10,632 nt of DNA from Rhizobacter sp. (GTDB taxonomy: Bacteria; Pseudomonadota; Gammaproteobacteria; Burkholderiales; Burkholderiaceae): positions 1-10,632 of the forward strand of contig JACMKW010000707.1 in the NCBI GenBank assembly GCA_014379885.1, written 5' to 3'. The notes under the pieces were generated by a model. It saw only the letters and a program-made list of their open reading frames with translations. It ran no database searches and was not told where the DNA came from. Both the position numbers and the translations under genes were made by a program. Shown piece after piece: positions 1-9,012 of this stretch; the first letter of the stretch is position 1, and every line of letters starts with the position of its first letter.

Positions 1-504
1 GAAGCCCATGTCGAGCATGCGGTCGGCTTCATCGAGCACGAAGATCTCGATGTGGCTCAGATCGAGCGTGCGCTGCTGCGCGTGGTCGAGCAGGCGGCCG
101 GGCGTGGCCACGAGGATGTCGACACCGCGCTTCAGCTTGTCGATCTGCGGCTGCATGCCGACACCACCAAACATCACCATCGATGTGAGCTTGGTGTACT
201 TGCCGTAGTTGCGCACGCTTTCTTCCACCTGCGCCGCGAGTTCGCGGGTAGGCGTGAGGATCAGCGCACGAATGGGCAGGCGGCCGCGTGCATCGCGCAC
301 GCCGGGCGTGGCCATCAGGCGTTGCAGCAGCGGCAGCGTGAAGCCGGCGGTCTTGCCGGTGCCGGTTTGTGCGCCGCCGAGCAGGTCGCCGCCGGTGAGC
401 ACGATGGGAATGGCTTGTGCCTGGATGGGGGTGGGCGTGGTGTAGCCCTGTTCGAGCACGGCACGCAGCAGCGGCTCGGCGAGGCCGAGGGATTCAAAAG
501 ACAT
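1..504 (-). CDS. rhlE: RhlE-type DEAD-box ATP-dependent RNA helicase, N-terminal part (cut by left edge)
   Basis: This is the first 168 codons of a DEAD-box RNA helicase; the rest, including the second RecA-like domain, lies beyond the window. All helicase motifs expected in the first domain are visible: Q motif (GYTTPTPIQ, residues 20-28), motif I (AQTGTGKT, 45-52), Ia (PTREL, 85-89), a GG pair (113-114), Ib (TPGR, 134-137) and motif II DEAD (158-161). The opening residues MSFESLGL and the GYxxPTPIQ context resemble E. coli RhlE more than SrmB, DbpA or DeaD. Such enzymes unwind short RNA duplexes with ATP in the cytoplasm, in ribosome maturation, RNA decay and cold adaptation. The ATG at 504 is the natural start: it gives the usual family N-terminus, with a weak CGGA-type ribosome site upstream. 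The gene is 150 nt downstream of ybhN and separated from it by several palindromes, so it probably has its own promoter. The exact paralog (rhlE1 or rhlE2) cannot be assigned. Confidence 0.93.
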   Translation of the reverse strand, partial: MSFESLGLAEPLLRAVLEQGYTTPTPIQAQAIPIVLTGGDLLGGAQTGTGKTAGFTLPLLQRLMATPGVRDARGRLPIRALILTPTRELAAQVEESVRNYGKYTKLTSMVMFGGVGMQPQIDKLKRGVDILVATPGRLLDHAQQRTLDLSHIEIFVLDEADRMLDMGF

Positions 505-654
505 TGGGGATTCCGGAGATCAGATCGGCCCGTCGCTCACAGCGTGAGCGCCAGTCGCAGGCAGAAGAGGCAGGGAGCTTGGCGCTGTTGGAGCGCGGCT
601 CGTGTCAGAACTGACGTCAGCGCAGTGACTGGTGTCTGCGTTGGTGGCGGCATT
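505..654. promoter_or_regulatory. rhlE upstream region with four palindromes
   Basis: This 150-nt gap between the ybhN stop and the rhlE start holds no convincing ORF. It contains CGCTCAC-AGC-GTGAGCG (534-550, perfect 7-bp arms), GCGCT-N5-AGCGC (582-596), GTCAG-AA-CTGAC (604-615) and the 10-bp palindrome CTGACGTCAG (611-620). The first would lie about 30 nt upstream of the rhlE start codon, in the presumed 5' leader. The others could be operators or part of ybhN termination. None is followed by a T-tract on the minus strand, so a standard intrinsic terminator is not supported. No sigma-70 hexamers stood out. The regulatory role is inference. Confidence 0.35.
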
Positions 655-1620
655 CTACCTGCGCGGGCGACCCGCCTTGCCATTGCCGGCGCGGGCTTCG
701 AGAACCAAGTACACCCCGACGGCCAGCAACAGTGGAACCAAGTAGTACAGCGCTCGGTACGCAAGCAACGCCCCGAGCAGCTCGTTGCGAGGAACCTGGC
801 TGCCGATCAGCGCGATGAACACGGCTTCTAGCACCCCCAGCCCGGCCGGGATGTGCGTGAGCACACCCGCCACCGCTGCCACCAACAAGGTGCCCAGCAC
901 CAGCGTGTAGTCGACGCGGCCTTGCAGCAGCACGTAGAGCACGCAGCCCATGACGGCCCAGTTGAGTGATGACACGGCCAGCTGCAAGCCGGCAACGCGC
1001 CCGCTGGGCAGCGTGAACTCATGGCCTCGCAACGACAGCGTTCGTCCGGGTGAGAACGTGCAGGCCAGCAGATAGGCCGCGGCCAGCACCAGCAGGCCCA
1101 CGCCGAGTACCTGCAACGCGAGTGCGCCGACATGCCAGCCCGCCGGCGGCGTGATGATCTGCGCGGAAAACGCCGTGCCGGCCAGCACCAGGTACCCAAG
1201 CCAGTTGGTGACCATGCTCATGCCGACCACGCGCGTGATGGTGTCGGCAGGCAGGCCCAGGCGCGAATAGAGCCGGTAGCGCATGGCGAAGCCACCCACC
1301 AGCGCGCCGAGGTTGAGGTTGAACGCGTAGCAGACGAAGGTCAACGGCATCACTTGCCGCACGGGCAGGCCGTGCTGGGTCCAGTGCCGGCCGAACAGGT
1401 CGAAGCTGCTGTAGATGGCATGGCTGAGCGCAGCCAGCGCGGCAGCAGCGAGCAGCGTGCGCGCGGGGTAGGCGCGCAGCGCGGTGCCGACTTCGGCCCA
1501 CTCGATTTGACGGGCTTGCGAAAACAGCAACGCGGCGACGAGCACGAAAAACACCAGCGTGGCGATGCGACGCACATGGGGCCACCAGCGTTTCGGGGCA
1601 GACATCGTGGCGCTGCTCAT
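655..1620 (-). CDS. ybhN: YbhN/UPF0104 family inner-membrane protein (LPG synthase/AglD-like transmembrane domain)
   Basis: A 321-residue, strongly hydrophobic protein, close in length to E. coli YbhN. About seven or eight membrane segments are visible, for example near residues 20-36, 54-70, 88-110, 130-152, 165-187, 210-232, 238-257 and 282-306. Family-type sequence includes NLNLGALVGGFAMRYRLY (101-118) and HIPAGLGVLEAVF (256-268), the P-x-G-x-G-x-x-E signature of the lysylphosphatidylglycerol-synthase transmembrane domain. Relatives include flippase-like proteins, but the substrate of YbhN is not settled. The start is placed at the ATG at 1620, with AGGG 7 nt upstream; a second in-frame ATG at 1605 is possible. 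The open frame continues upstream into clsB, but that extension has no membrane character and is rejected. The gene is third in a ybhP-clsB-ybhN order shared with E. coli, 70 nt after clsB, which suggests a role linked to anionic phospholipid or lipid-linked sugar handling. Confidence 0.88.
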   Translation of the reverse strand: MSSATMSAPKRWWPHVRRIATLVFFVLVAALLFSQARQIEWAEVGTALRAYPARTLLAAAALAALSHAIYSSFDLFGRHWTQHGLPVRQVMPLTFVCYAFNLNLGALVGGFAMRYRLYSRLGLPADTITRVVGMSMVTNWLGYLVLAGTAFSAQIITPPAGWHVGALALQVLGVGLLVLAAAYLLACTFSPGRTLSLRGHEFTLPSGRVAGLQLAVSSLNWAVMGCVLYVLLQGRVDYTLVLGTLLVAAVAGVLTHIPAGLGVLEAVFIALIGSQVPRNELLGALLAYRALYYLVPLLLAVGVYLVLEARAGNGKAGRPRR

Positions 1621-1621
1621 T

Positions 1622-1692
1622 GGGGCACCCTGCGCGCTGCGTGCGATCCCGCCAAGCGGGAAGGAGCCCCTTCGTGCGGCCAGGCGGGGCTC
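1622..1692 (-). promoter_or_regulatory. clsB-ybhN intercistronic stem-loops
   Basis: The spacer between clsB and ybhN is rich in complementary arms. GAGCCCC (1664-1670) pairs with GGGGCTC (1686-1692), the second arm reaching into the clsB stop codon. TCCCGC-CAA-GCGGGA (1647-1661) is a compact hairpin. GGGGC (1622-1626), just upstream of the ybhN start, could compete for pairing with the GCCCC at 1666-1670. There is no T-tract, so these are more likely mRNA-processing or translation-modulating structures than a terminator. The role is inference. Confidence 0.3.
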
Positions 1693-3001
1693 ATGACAAC
1701 TGCCTCGGCCCGTGCTCGCTGATGTGGTCTGCCCCGGCGCGTGAAGCTTCGTCGGGTGCAGTCGTCTCTTTTCGCCCCGAGTGCTTGAGCACCGGCTGGT
1801 GCGCAGGCAGCCAGCCGGCCCAGGCGGGAAAGCGGCGCAGGAAATGGAACACCAGCCAGCTGAGTGCAATGCGCGACCACGAATGGTTCCGGCCCGTGGG
1901 TGTTGGCACTTCCTTGCAGCAGTTTTCGATTAAATCTTCCAGGCGCTCGCGCAGGTGCTGGTTGAACGCCCGATCGCGGATGACCAGGTTGGCTTCGAGG
2001 TTCAAGGCCAGGCTCAGTGGGTCGAGGTTGCTGGAGCCCACGGTGGACCACTCGTCGTCGATGAGCGCCACCTTGCCGTGCAGCGGCCGTTTGCAGTATT
2101 CGTAGATTTGCACGCCTGCGCGTTGCAGATGGCCGTACAGCATGCTGGCCGCCACCTTCACCACCGGCATGTCGGGCTCGCCCTGCAGGATCAGCCGCAC
2201 CTGCACGCCGCGGCGTGCTGCGCGGCGCAGCTCCTTGAGAAAGAGGTAGCCGGGGAAGAAGTAGGCGTTGGCGATGATCACCTCGCGCCGTGCGGTGCGC
2301 AGCGCCACGCGGTAGTGGCGCTCGATGTCGTTTCGGTGTTCGTGGTTGTCGCGGGTAACGAACATCGCCTCTGCCTCACCCGAATGAACCTCACCCAAAC
2401 GAACCTCACCCGAACGAACGCTTTCCAACGCGGCCGGCGCTTCCACGCTGCGGCGGCGGAACCAGTCGCGAGGTTTGCGTGCCACCTGCGGCGCCACGGC
2501 CTCGAGGGCAAAACGGTGTATCTCATCAACGATCGGCCCGCTGACTTCCACGGCGTAGTCTTGTTTGGCTTGTGGCCCGAAATCAGCCAAGTGGTCGGCC
2601 GAGTAGTTGATGCCGCCGACGAAGGCGAGCACACCGTCGACCACGACAATCTTGCGGTGCATGCGGCGAAACACGTTGATGCGCATGCCCATCAACGGTG
2701 CCTGTGGGTCGAACACGTGGATGCGCACACCAGCCTCGGTGAGCGCGCTGATGAAGTGCGGCGACAGGTCGGGTGAGCCGAAACCGTCGACGGTGAGATC
2801 CACTTGCACGCCACGGCGCGCGGCTTTCAGCACCGCCTCGTGCAGCGCCAGCCCGACCTTGTCTTCAAACAGGATGAAGGTTTCGATCAGCACCTCGCGC
2901 TCGGCTGCGGCGATGGCCTCGAACACCGCCGGGAAGAACTCTTCACCGTTCTCCAGCAGGCGCAGGCGGTTGCCGCTTTTCCATCGGGCCTTCGCGCTCA
3001 C
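1691..3001 (-). CDS. clsB: Cardiolipin synthase B (phospholipase D superfamily)
   Basis: A 436-residue member of the phospholipase D superfamily that closely follows E. coli ClsB (YbhO) throughout. It opens with a GN-LLENGE-PAVF segment. Two HxKx4D catalytic motifs are intact: H115/K117/D122 and H308/K310/D315, the second followed by GSSNLD (322-327). Other family stretches are [12 protein letters not shown] (109-120), ANAYFFPGY (244-252), ILQGEPDMP (271-279) and the C-terminal [17 protein letters not shown] (385-401). Bacterial Cls enzymes join phospholipids such as phosphatidylglycerol into cardiolipin at the inner membrane. The start is GTG at 3001, overlapping the ybhP stop by 4 nt (GTGA) with GGAGA upstream, so translation is coupled to ybhP. 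The linker between the two domains (about 195-209) is a three-fold VRSGE-type pentapeptide repeat encoded by 15-bp tandem DNA repeats. The last 30 or so residues are polar and variable. Confidence 0.94.
   Translation of the reverse strand: MSAKARWKSGNRLRLLENGEEFFPAVFEAIAAAEREVLIETFILFEDKVGLALHEAVLKAARRGVQVDLTVDGFGSPDLSPHFISALTEAGVRIHVFDPQAPLMGMRINVFRRMHRKIVVVDGVLAFVGGINYSADHLADFGPQAKQDYAVEVSGPIVDEIHRFALEAVAPQVARKPRDWFRRRSVEAPAALESVRSGEVRLGEVHSGEAEAMFVTRDNHEHRNDIERHYRVALRTARREVIIANAYFFPGYLFLKELRRAARRGVQVRLILQGEPDMPVVKVAASMLYGHLQRAGVQIYEYCKRPLHGKVALIDDEWSTVGSSNLDPLSLALNLEANLVIRDRAFNQHLRERLEDLIENCCKEVPTPTGRNHSWSRIALSWLVFHFLRRFPAWAGWLPAHQPVLKHSGRKETTAPDEASRAGADHISEHGPRQLS
2375..2419 (-). repeat. 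Three tandem 15-bp repeats inside clsB
   Basis: Three contiguous 15-bp units (2375-2389, 2390-2404, 2405-2419) differ from each other at one or two positions; on the plus strand the last reads CTCACCCGAACGAAC. They are in frame and encode [10 protein letters not shown] and VHSGE at residues 196-210 or so of ClsB, in the linker between the two HKD domains. Because the unit is a multiple of three, copy number can change without breaking the frame. The codons used (GTT, CGT, TCG, TTG, GGT) are less GC-rich at the third position than the flanking gene, consistent with recent expansion. Confidence 0.9.
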
Positions 3002-3762
3002 AGCGTGATCTCCGCGGCCAGCGGGGCGTGGTCCGACAGGTGTGACCAGGGCCGCTGCGGCAACACCATCGGCTTGTGCACACCGGCGTTACGCACGTAG
3101 ATGCGGTCCAGGCGCAGCATGGGAAAGCGCGCCGGAAAGGTCTTGGCCGCGTGACCGTTGGCATGCACGAACACCTCGCGCAGGCCGGCGCAGCGGTTGA
3201 GCACGCTGTGGGCGCGCACGCGCCAGTCGTTGAAGTCGCCGGCGATGAGCAAGGGCGCATCGGGCGGCACGTCGGCGTCGACGATCTTCAGCAGCAGCTC
3301 CAGCTGTTTGCGGCGGTGCCGTTCCTGCAGCCCGAGGTGAACGCAGATGGCGTGCACCCTTTGCGTGCGGCCAGGGATGCGCAGCACGCAATGCAGCAAG
3401 CCGCGCTTCTCGGGGCCGCTGATGGACACGTCATGGTTCTCGTAGCGCTCGATCGGGAACTTCGACAGCACGGCGTTGCCATGGTGGCCGCTCGGGTACA
3501 CCGCGTTACGGCCGTAGGCGTAGTCGCTCCAGATGCTGTCGGCCAGAAACTCGTAGTGCGGGGCCTCGGGCCAGTTGGCATGGCGCGTGGGGTGCGAGTC
3601 GTGCATGCCCGTGACTTCTTGCAGGAACACGATGTCGGCGCCAACACCGCGCACCGCTTCTCGCAACTCATGCAGGATGAACCTGCGGTTGAAGAAGGAA
3701 AAGCCTTTGTGCGTATTCACCGTGAGCACGCGCAAAGAGGTCTTGTGGGGGCGAGGCGTCAT
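2998..3762 (-). CDS. ybhP: YbhP-like endonuclease/exonuclease/phosphatase (EEP) family protein
   Basis: A 254-residue protein of the EEP (DNase I-like) superfamily, matching E. coli YbhP in length and neighbourhood. The metal and catalytic motifs are in the expected order: VNTHKG with N16, FLQEV with E49, VHLGL with H142, GDFND with D176 and N178, LDRIYV with D219, and SDHAPL with D244/H245. The fold hydrolyses phosphodiester bonds in nucleic acids, phosphoinositides or phospholipids; the substrate of YbhP is not established. No signal peptide or membrane segment is visible, so it is probably cytoplasmic. The ATG at 3762 has no good Shine-Dalgarno sequence, which fits weak or read-through-dependent initiation; a TTG at codon 10 is a less likely alternative. 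It is first in ybhP-clsB-ybhN and its stop overlaps the clsB GTG start. Co-translation with a phospholipid synthase makes a lipid-related phosphodiester substrate plausible, but that is inference. Confidence 0.9.
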   Translation of the reverse strand: MTPRPHKTSLRVLTVNTHKGFSFFNRRFILHELREAVRGVGADIVFLQEVTGMHDSHPTRHANWPEAPHYEFLADSIWSDYAYGRNAVYPSGHHGNAVLSKFPIERYENHDVSISGPEKRGLLHCVLRIPGRTQRVHAICVHLGLQERHRRKQLELLLKIVDADVPPDAPLLIAGDFNDWRVRAHSVLNRCAGLREVFVHANGHAAKTFPARFPMLRLDRIYVRNAGVHKPMVLPQRPWSHLSDHAPLAAEITL

Positions 3763-3823
3763 CTTGGGGCGGGCGTCACAAGGGGCACACCGCGGGTCGT
3801 GGATTCAGCCTTGTTTGTAAGCA

Positions 3824-3841
3824 AGCGCGCGTCAGCGCGCT
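3824..3841 (-). other. GC-rich hairpin around the mscS-family stop codon
   Basis: The arms AGCGCGC (3824-3830) and GCGCGCT (3835-3841) form a perfect 7-bp stem whose 4-nt loop contains the stop codon of the channel gene. A weak second hairpin, CTTG...CAAG (3809-3824), follows. No T-run is seen on the minus strand, so Rho-independent termination is doubtful. The structure could protect the 3' end of the ots operon mRNA or attenuate read-through into ybhP, which starts 69 nt after the channel stop. Confidence 0.35.
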
Positions 3842-4937
3842 GTAGGAAGACCGCCCGATGCGTTGTCGCGCGATGCCGCCTCGCTGCGCAGCCCGTCCAC
3901 CTCCGCCCGCAGCCGCGGCAGTGCGGTCGGGTGTTCGCGGGCGATGAAGGCGATCAAGGCCTCGCGCAGCTGGCAGCGCAGGTCGAAGTTCTGGCCCGAC
4001 GAGGCCGAGCTGACCAACACTCGCAGCTGCATGCTGCGCTCGTTGGCATCGGTCACCTGTACCGTGCACACGCGGTGATCCCAATCGGGCGAGGCATCGC
4101 ACACGCGTTGCGCCTCGGCCCGCAGCGGCTCCAGCGGCAGGGTGTAGTCGACCCAGAGCATCACGGTGCCCAGCAGGTCGGCGCTTTGCCGCGTCCAGTT
4201 CTCGAACGGGTTTTCGATGAACCACTGCAGCGGCACGATCAGGCGCCGCTGGTCCCACAGCCGCATCACCACGTACGAGCCGGTGATTTCTTCGACGCGG
4301 CCCCACTCGCCGGTGACGACCAGCACGTCGTCGATGCGAATCGGCTGAGACAGCGCGATCTGCAGCCCCGCGATCAAGTTGCTGAACACCGATTTGGCCG
4401 CCAGGCCGATTACCAAACCTGCCACGCCCGCCGAGGCCAGCAGGCTCGCCCCGAGCTGGCGCACGCCAGGGAAGGTCATCAGCATGAACGACAGGCCCGC
4501 CACCAGCAGCACGCCCATCGCGGTGCGCGAGAGCACCCGCGTTTGCGTGAGGATGCGCCGCGCGTGCAGGTTGTCGGCCACGTCGTAGGGGTGCAGTTTG
4601 ATCACGCCTTCGGCCAGGCCGCGCACCGCCGCGGTGGCCAGCCAGGTGACGAGTGCGATCAGCAGCACGCCGTTCCAGTGGCGCACGGGGCCGATGCCGC
4701 GCAGCTCGTCGGCCGCGCCTTGCCAGACGATCTGCAGGGCGAGCACCGGCAGTACGAAGCCGGCGGCTTTGTCGAGGCGGTGCACCACGCTGCCCAGCAG
4801 CACCGAGTAGCGCACCACACGCATCATCACCGCGCGCCCGACGGCATGCACGATCAATGCGGCCAGCACCGCGACCAGTGCTGCCACGCTTGGGGTGAAC
4901 CAGGCTGAATCGGCGAGGTCGGCCCAGGCCTGCTGCA

Positions 4938-4938
<1 letters not shown>
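3832..4938 (-). CDS. MscS-family small-conductance mechanosensitive ion channel
   Basis: A 368-residue membrane protein of the MscS family. Hydrophobic segments lie near residues 14-34, 59-73, 88-106 and 138-158. They are followed by the pore helix region ASLLASAGVAGLVIGLA (164-180) and then AKSVFSNLIAGLQIALSQPIR, which has the Gly/Ala pattern and the N-x-x-x-G element of MscS TM3. The beta domain follows (IDDVLVVTGEWGRVEEITGSYVVMRLWDQRRLIVP, 202-236 or so) and then the alpha/beta C-terminal vestibule. It has two more predicted N-terminal helices than E. coli MscS, like the YbdG/YnaI-type paralogs. Such channels open under membrane tension and let solutes out during hypo-osmotic shock. The ATG at 4938 shares its A with the otsA stop (TGATG), so translation is coupled to otsA. 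An in-frame start 48 nt upstream, inside otsA, is rejected because its 16 added residues are polar and it loses the coupling. Confidence 0.92.
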
Positions 4939-6332
<1,394 letters not shown>

Positions 6333-6333
6333 G

Positions 6334-8157
6334 TCAGATCACCGAATCCCAGGGCGCCGAGAGCCGCACCGCGCCGTTGATGAGCCCGACCATCGAGTAG
6401 GTTTGTGGGTAGTTGCCCCACATTTCGCCGGTCACCGGGTGGGTGTCTTCGGACAGCAGGCCCACGTGGTTGCGCACGGCAAGCATGGCCTCGAAAATCT
6501 CGCGCGCCTGCCGCTTGCGGCCAATGCGTGCGAGCGCGTCGATGCGCCAGAAGGTGCAGATGTTGAAGGCCGTCTCGGGCTTGCCGAAGTCGTCTGGCGC
6601 TTCATAGCGGCGCATGTAGGGGCCGTCGCAGAGAGACTTTTCCAGGGCGTCCACAGTACTGATGAAGCGCGGATCCTTGGGATCTATGAACCCTACCTCC
6701 ACCATCAACAGCACGCTGGCATCGAGCTCACGGCCGCCGAAGCTTTCGGCAAAGGCCTTGCGCGACTCGCTCCACGATTCGCGCAAGATGCGCTCGCGGA
6801 TGGTGTCAGCATGGCCGCGCCAGTAGGCGTGGCGTTCGTGCAGGCCGAGCGGGCCGGCGATCTTGGCCAGGCGGTCGCAGGCGGCCCAGCTCATCAGAGC
6901 CGACGAGGTATGGATGCGCGAGCGGGTGCGCAGCTCCCACATGCCGGCATCGGGCCGGTCGTACAGGCGCAACGCCTGCTCGCCCACCGCTTCGAGCGCA
7001 TGGAACTCCACCAGCCCGGCACGCCGCAGCAGCCGGTGGTCGTGGAAAGCCTGCGCCGCGCCGAGCACGATGTTGCCGTACACGTCGTGCTGGAAATGCT
7101 CGTACGCCTGGTTGCCCACCCGCACCGGGCCGCTGCCGCGGTAGCCGGGCAGATGCGTGAGGATGTTCTCGGTGAGTTGTTCTTCGAGGCCGATGCCATA
7201 CAGCGGCTGGATGTGGCCATCGCGCGAGCGGGCCACCACGTTGCTGAGCCAGCGCAGGTATTCCTCCATCGTGGCCACTTCCGACAGACTGTTGAGCGCG
7301 CGCACCACGAAGAAGGCGTCGCGCAGCCAGCAATAGCGGTAGTCCCAGTTGCGCCCGCTGCCCATCGCCTCGGGGATGCTCGTCGTCATGGCGGCCACGA
7401 TGGCGCCGGTGTCTTCGAACAGGCTCATCTTCAGCGTGATGGCCGAGCGGATCACGGCGTCTTGCCACTCCAGCGGCAGCGAGAGGGCGCGGCTCCAGTT
7501 GCGCCAGTAGGCAGCAGTCTGCTGCTCGAACAGGAGCACCGTTTCGGCCACGCCGCCGGCCAGTGTTTCATCGGGCCCGAGCACGAAGTGCATGGCGCGG
7601 TCGACAAGGAAAGAAGTTTCGCTCAGTACATAAGCGAGCGGCGCATCGCTGGTCAGGCGCAAGGTCTGCTGGTTGCCGGTGAAGCGCACGTGGTGGCTGC
7701 CCTGCGACTGCACCGGCACCTCGCGCCCCCAGTCGAAGCGCGGGCGCATGCGCACCGTGATGCGCGGGGCACCGGCAATGGGCTGCACACGGCGCATCAG
7801 CGTGAGCGGGCGAAACATGCGGTCGCGCTGGAAGAAGCGCGGCGCAAAGTCGGTCACCTCGACGGCGTGGCCGTGGGTGTCGAAGAGGCGCGTGCGCAGG
7901 ATCGCGGTGTTGGGCTCGTACGATTGCTCGCTGTGCGAGAACGATTCGATCTCGATGCTCCACACCCCCGCTTGCTCACTCGGGTCGATCAGCGCGTTGA
8001 AGACCGGGTCGCCATCGAAGCGCGGCAGGCAGCACCAGACGATGCGCGCCCGCGTGTCCACCAGCGCGTTGTAGGCGCAGTTGCCGATCACGCCGAGATT
8101 GAGCGTCTGCGTGGGCACCGCGGCAAGCGGTGCGCGGGCGTTGGCCGTGTCGTTCAT
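6334..8157 (-). CDS. GH15 family glycoside hydrolase (glucoamylase/trehalase type)
   Basis: A 607-residue GH15 protein. The N-terminal beta-sandwich region begins LGVIGNCAYNALVD (21-34) with WCCLPRFDGDPVF (41-53). The (alpha/alpha)6 catalytic barrel contains RNWDYRYCWLRD (269-280), PVRVGNQAY (344-352), the general acid E408 in MWELR, and the general base E570 in LLSEDTHPVTGEMWGNYPQ (568-585). Both glutamates align with those I recall in mycobacterial GH15 trehalases, and the surrounding text is similar. GH15 enzymes release glucose from alpha-glucosides by inversion. In this context, between otsB and otsA, trehalase activity is the favoured inference, but maltooligosaccharide glucoamylase activity cannot be excluded. 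There is no signal peptide, so it is cytoplasmic. The ATG at 8157 follows the otsB stop by 16 nt, with GCGAGAA upstream. An open frame extends to a GTG at 8409, but that part is a shadow of otsB. Confidence 0.93.
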   Translation of the reverse strand: MNDTANARAPLAAVPTQTLNLGVIGNCAYNALVDTRARIVWCCLPRFDGDPVFNALIDPSEQAGVWSIEIESFSHSEQSYEPNTAILRTRLFDTHGHAVEVTDFAPRFFQRDRMFRPLTLMRRVQPIAGAPRITVRMRPRFDWGREVPVQSQGSHHVRFTGNQQTLRLTSDAPLAYVLSETSFLVDRAMHFVLGPDETLAGGVAETVLLFEQQTAAYWRNWSRALSLPLEWQDAVIRSAITLKMSLFEDTGAIVAAMTTSIPEAMGSGRNWDYRYCWLRDAFFVVRALNSLSEVATMEEYLRWLSNVVARSRDGHIQPLYGIGLEEQLTENILTHLPGYRGSGPVRVGNQAYEHFQHDVYGNIVLGAAQAFHDHRLLRRAGLVEFHALEAVGEQALRLYDRPDAGMWELRTRSRIHTSSALMSWAACDRLAKIAGPLGLHERHAYWRGHADTIRERILRESWSESRKAFAESFGGRELDASVLLMVEVGFIDPKDPRFISTVDALEKSLCDGPYMRRYEAPDDFGKPETAFNICTFWRIDALARIGRKRQAREIFEAMLAVRNHVGLLSEDTHPVTGEMWGNYPQTYSMVGLINGAVRLSAPWDSVI

Positions 8158-8173
8158 GTTGTTCTCGCGCGGT

Positions 8174-8911
8174 TCACGAAGAGAGCTGGTCGGCAGCGGC
8201 CTGCAGCCACATACGCAGGTCTGACGGTGTGTCGAGCCGGTTGTTGGCCCGCGTGGCCCCTGCGCCGACCTTGATGCCGAGCCCGCCGGCGGCCTGCACC
8301 ACGGCGAAGCCGCTTTCGTCGGTGCTGTCGTCGCCGGCAAACACCGGGCGCCTGCCGGCGAAAGGCGCTTCGCCCATGAAAGACCTGATGGCGCGGCCTT
8401 TGCTGGCACCGGCGGGTTTCATCTCGATGACCATCTTGCCGTGGATCAGCGCCATGCCGTGCGATTCGTGCAGCGCTGCATCCATGGCCCGCTGTGCCAG
8501 GGCCTCGCACTGCGGCGCCAAGCGGTAGTGCAAGGCAACGGCGCCCGGCTTGGTTTCCACCAGCATCCCCGGGTGCAATTCGGCCAGTGCCTCCAGGCCC
8601 GCCACCACATGGGTCAAGTCGGCTTCATGAAATCGGCCGATCACACCGCTGGCATTGCGGCGCTCGGCCCCGTGCACACCCGCCGCCGCCAACTGCAACG
8701 GCGTCAAGAATTCGTCGAGTTGTGCGATCGAGCGACCTGACACCACCGCAAGTGCGCCATCCAGCTGCTTGTGCAAGCGGGCCAGCAGCTCCACCACGCC
8801 AGCCGGGAGCGTCACGGCGTCTGGGCGCGGTGCGATGTCGGCCAATGTGCCGTCGAAATCGACGAACAAGGCGCTGTCTTTATTGAGTGGTATTGAGTCA
8901 TTCCCTGCCAT
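8174..8911 (-). CDS. otsB: Trehalose-6-phosphate phosphatase (HAD superfamily)
   Basis: A 245-residue HAD-family phosphatase that removes the phosphate from trehalose-6-phosphate to give trehalose. HAD motif I is DFDGTLADI (18-26) with nucleophile D18 and acid/base D20; motif II is VVSGRS (56-61); motif III includes K171 in GASKG; motif IV is GDDSTDESGF (193-202). AAGVHGAERR (76-85) and VIEMKPAG (161-168) are typical of OtsB. It is first in the otsB-GH15-otsA-mscS operon. The start is taken as the ATG at 8911, which gives the usual 12-17 residues before the nucleophile. This ATG lies in the loop of a 7-bp hairpin and has no Shine-Dalgarno sequence upstream. In-frame GTG codons further upstream (8983, and one at codon 8 of that extension) exist, but the added residues are not family-like. 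The exact start is the least certain point. Confidence 0.95.
   Translation of the reverse strand: MAGNDSIPLNKDSALFVDFDGTLADIAPRPDAVTLPAGVVELLARLHKQLDGALAVVSGRSIAQLDEFLTPLQLAAAGVHGAERRNASGVIGRFHEADLTHVVAGLEALAELHPGMLVETKPGAVALHYRLAPQCEALAQRAMDAALHESHGMALIHGKMVIEMKPAGASKGRAIRSFMGEAPFAGRRPVFAGDDSTDESGFAVVQAAGGLGIKVGAGATRANNRLDTPSDLRMWLQAAADQLSS
8881..8898 (-). repeat. Direct repeat TATTGAGT with 10-bp period in the start of otsB
   Basis: TATTGAGT occurs twice (8881-8888 and 8891-8898), one helical turn apart, within codons 5-11 of otsB. This stretch is AT-rich against its GC-rich surroundings. It could be a regulator site just inside the gene or simply an unstructured AT-rich translation-initiation region; there is no direct evidence for either. 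Confidence 0.4.
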
Positions 8912-8919
8912 ACAGGGAA
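8901..8919 (-). promoter_or_regulatory. Inverted repeat enclosing the otsB start codon
   Basis: The perfect 7-bp arms TTCCCTG (8901-8907) and CAGGGAA (8913-8919) are separated by 5 nt. On the mRNA the five-base loop is UAUGG, so the AUG is fully presented in the loop. The upstream arm, UUCCCUG, takes the position where a Shine-Dalgarno sequence would be expected, while a purine-rich AGGGAA lies just after the start codon. A U-run (GUUUUUGG) precedes it. This could be a structured translation-initiation site or a DNA operator; the pairing is seen, the function is inferred. Confidence 0.5.
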
Positions 8920-9012
8920 GGTAGCCAAAAACGAACGCGCGGCTTGTAGGTAAAACGGCCACCCCGCTGTAGGGCCGCGCCACAAGCCGGAGCGCAGGCG
9001 CTGGCTGGCCCG

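Noticed and set aside
1621..1869. N-terminal extension of ybhN into clsB
   Set aside because: It would overlap clsB by about 180 nt, is not hydrophobic, and makes the protein much longer than the family.
3076..4908. Plus-strand open frame of 610 codons opposite ybhP and the mscS-family gene
   Set aside because: Low-complexity His/Gln/Arg-rich translation typical of antisense frames in high-GC DNA; it runs across two real genes and their spacer.
8158..8409. N-terminal extension of the GH15 gene to a GTG at 8409
   Set aside because: The added 84 residues overlap the otsB coding region in another frame and lack GH15 similarity; the ATG at 8157 fits the operon spacing.
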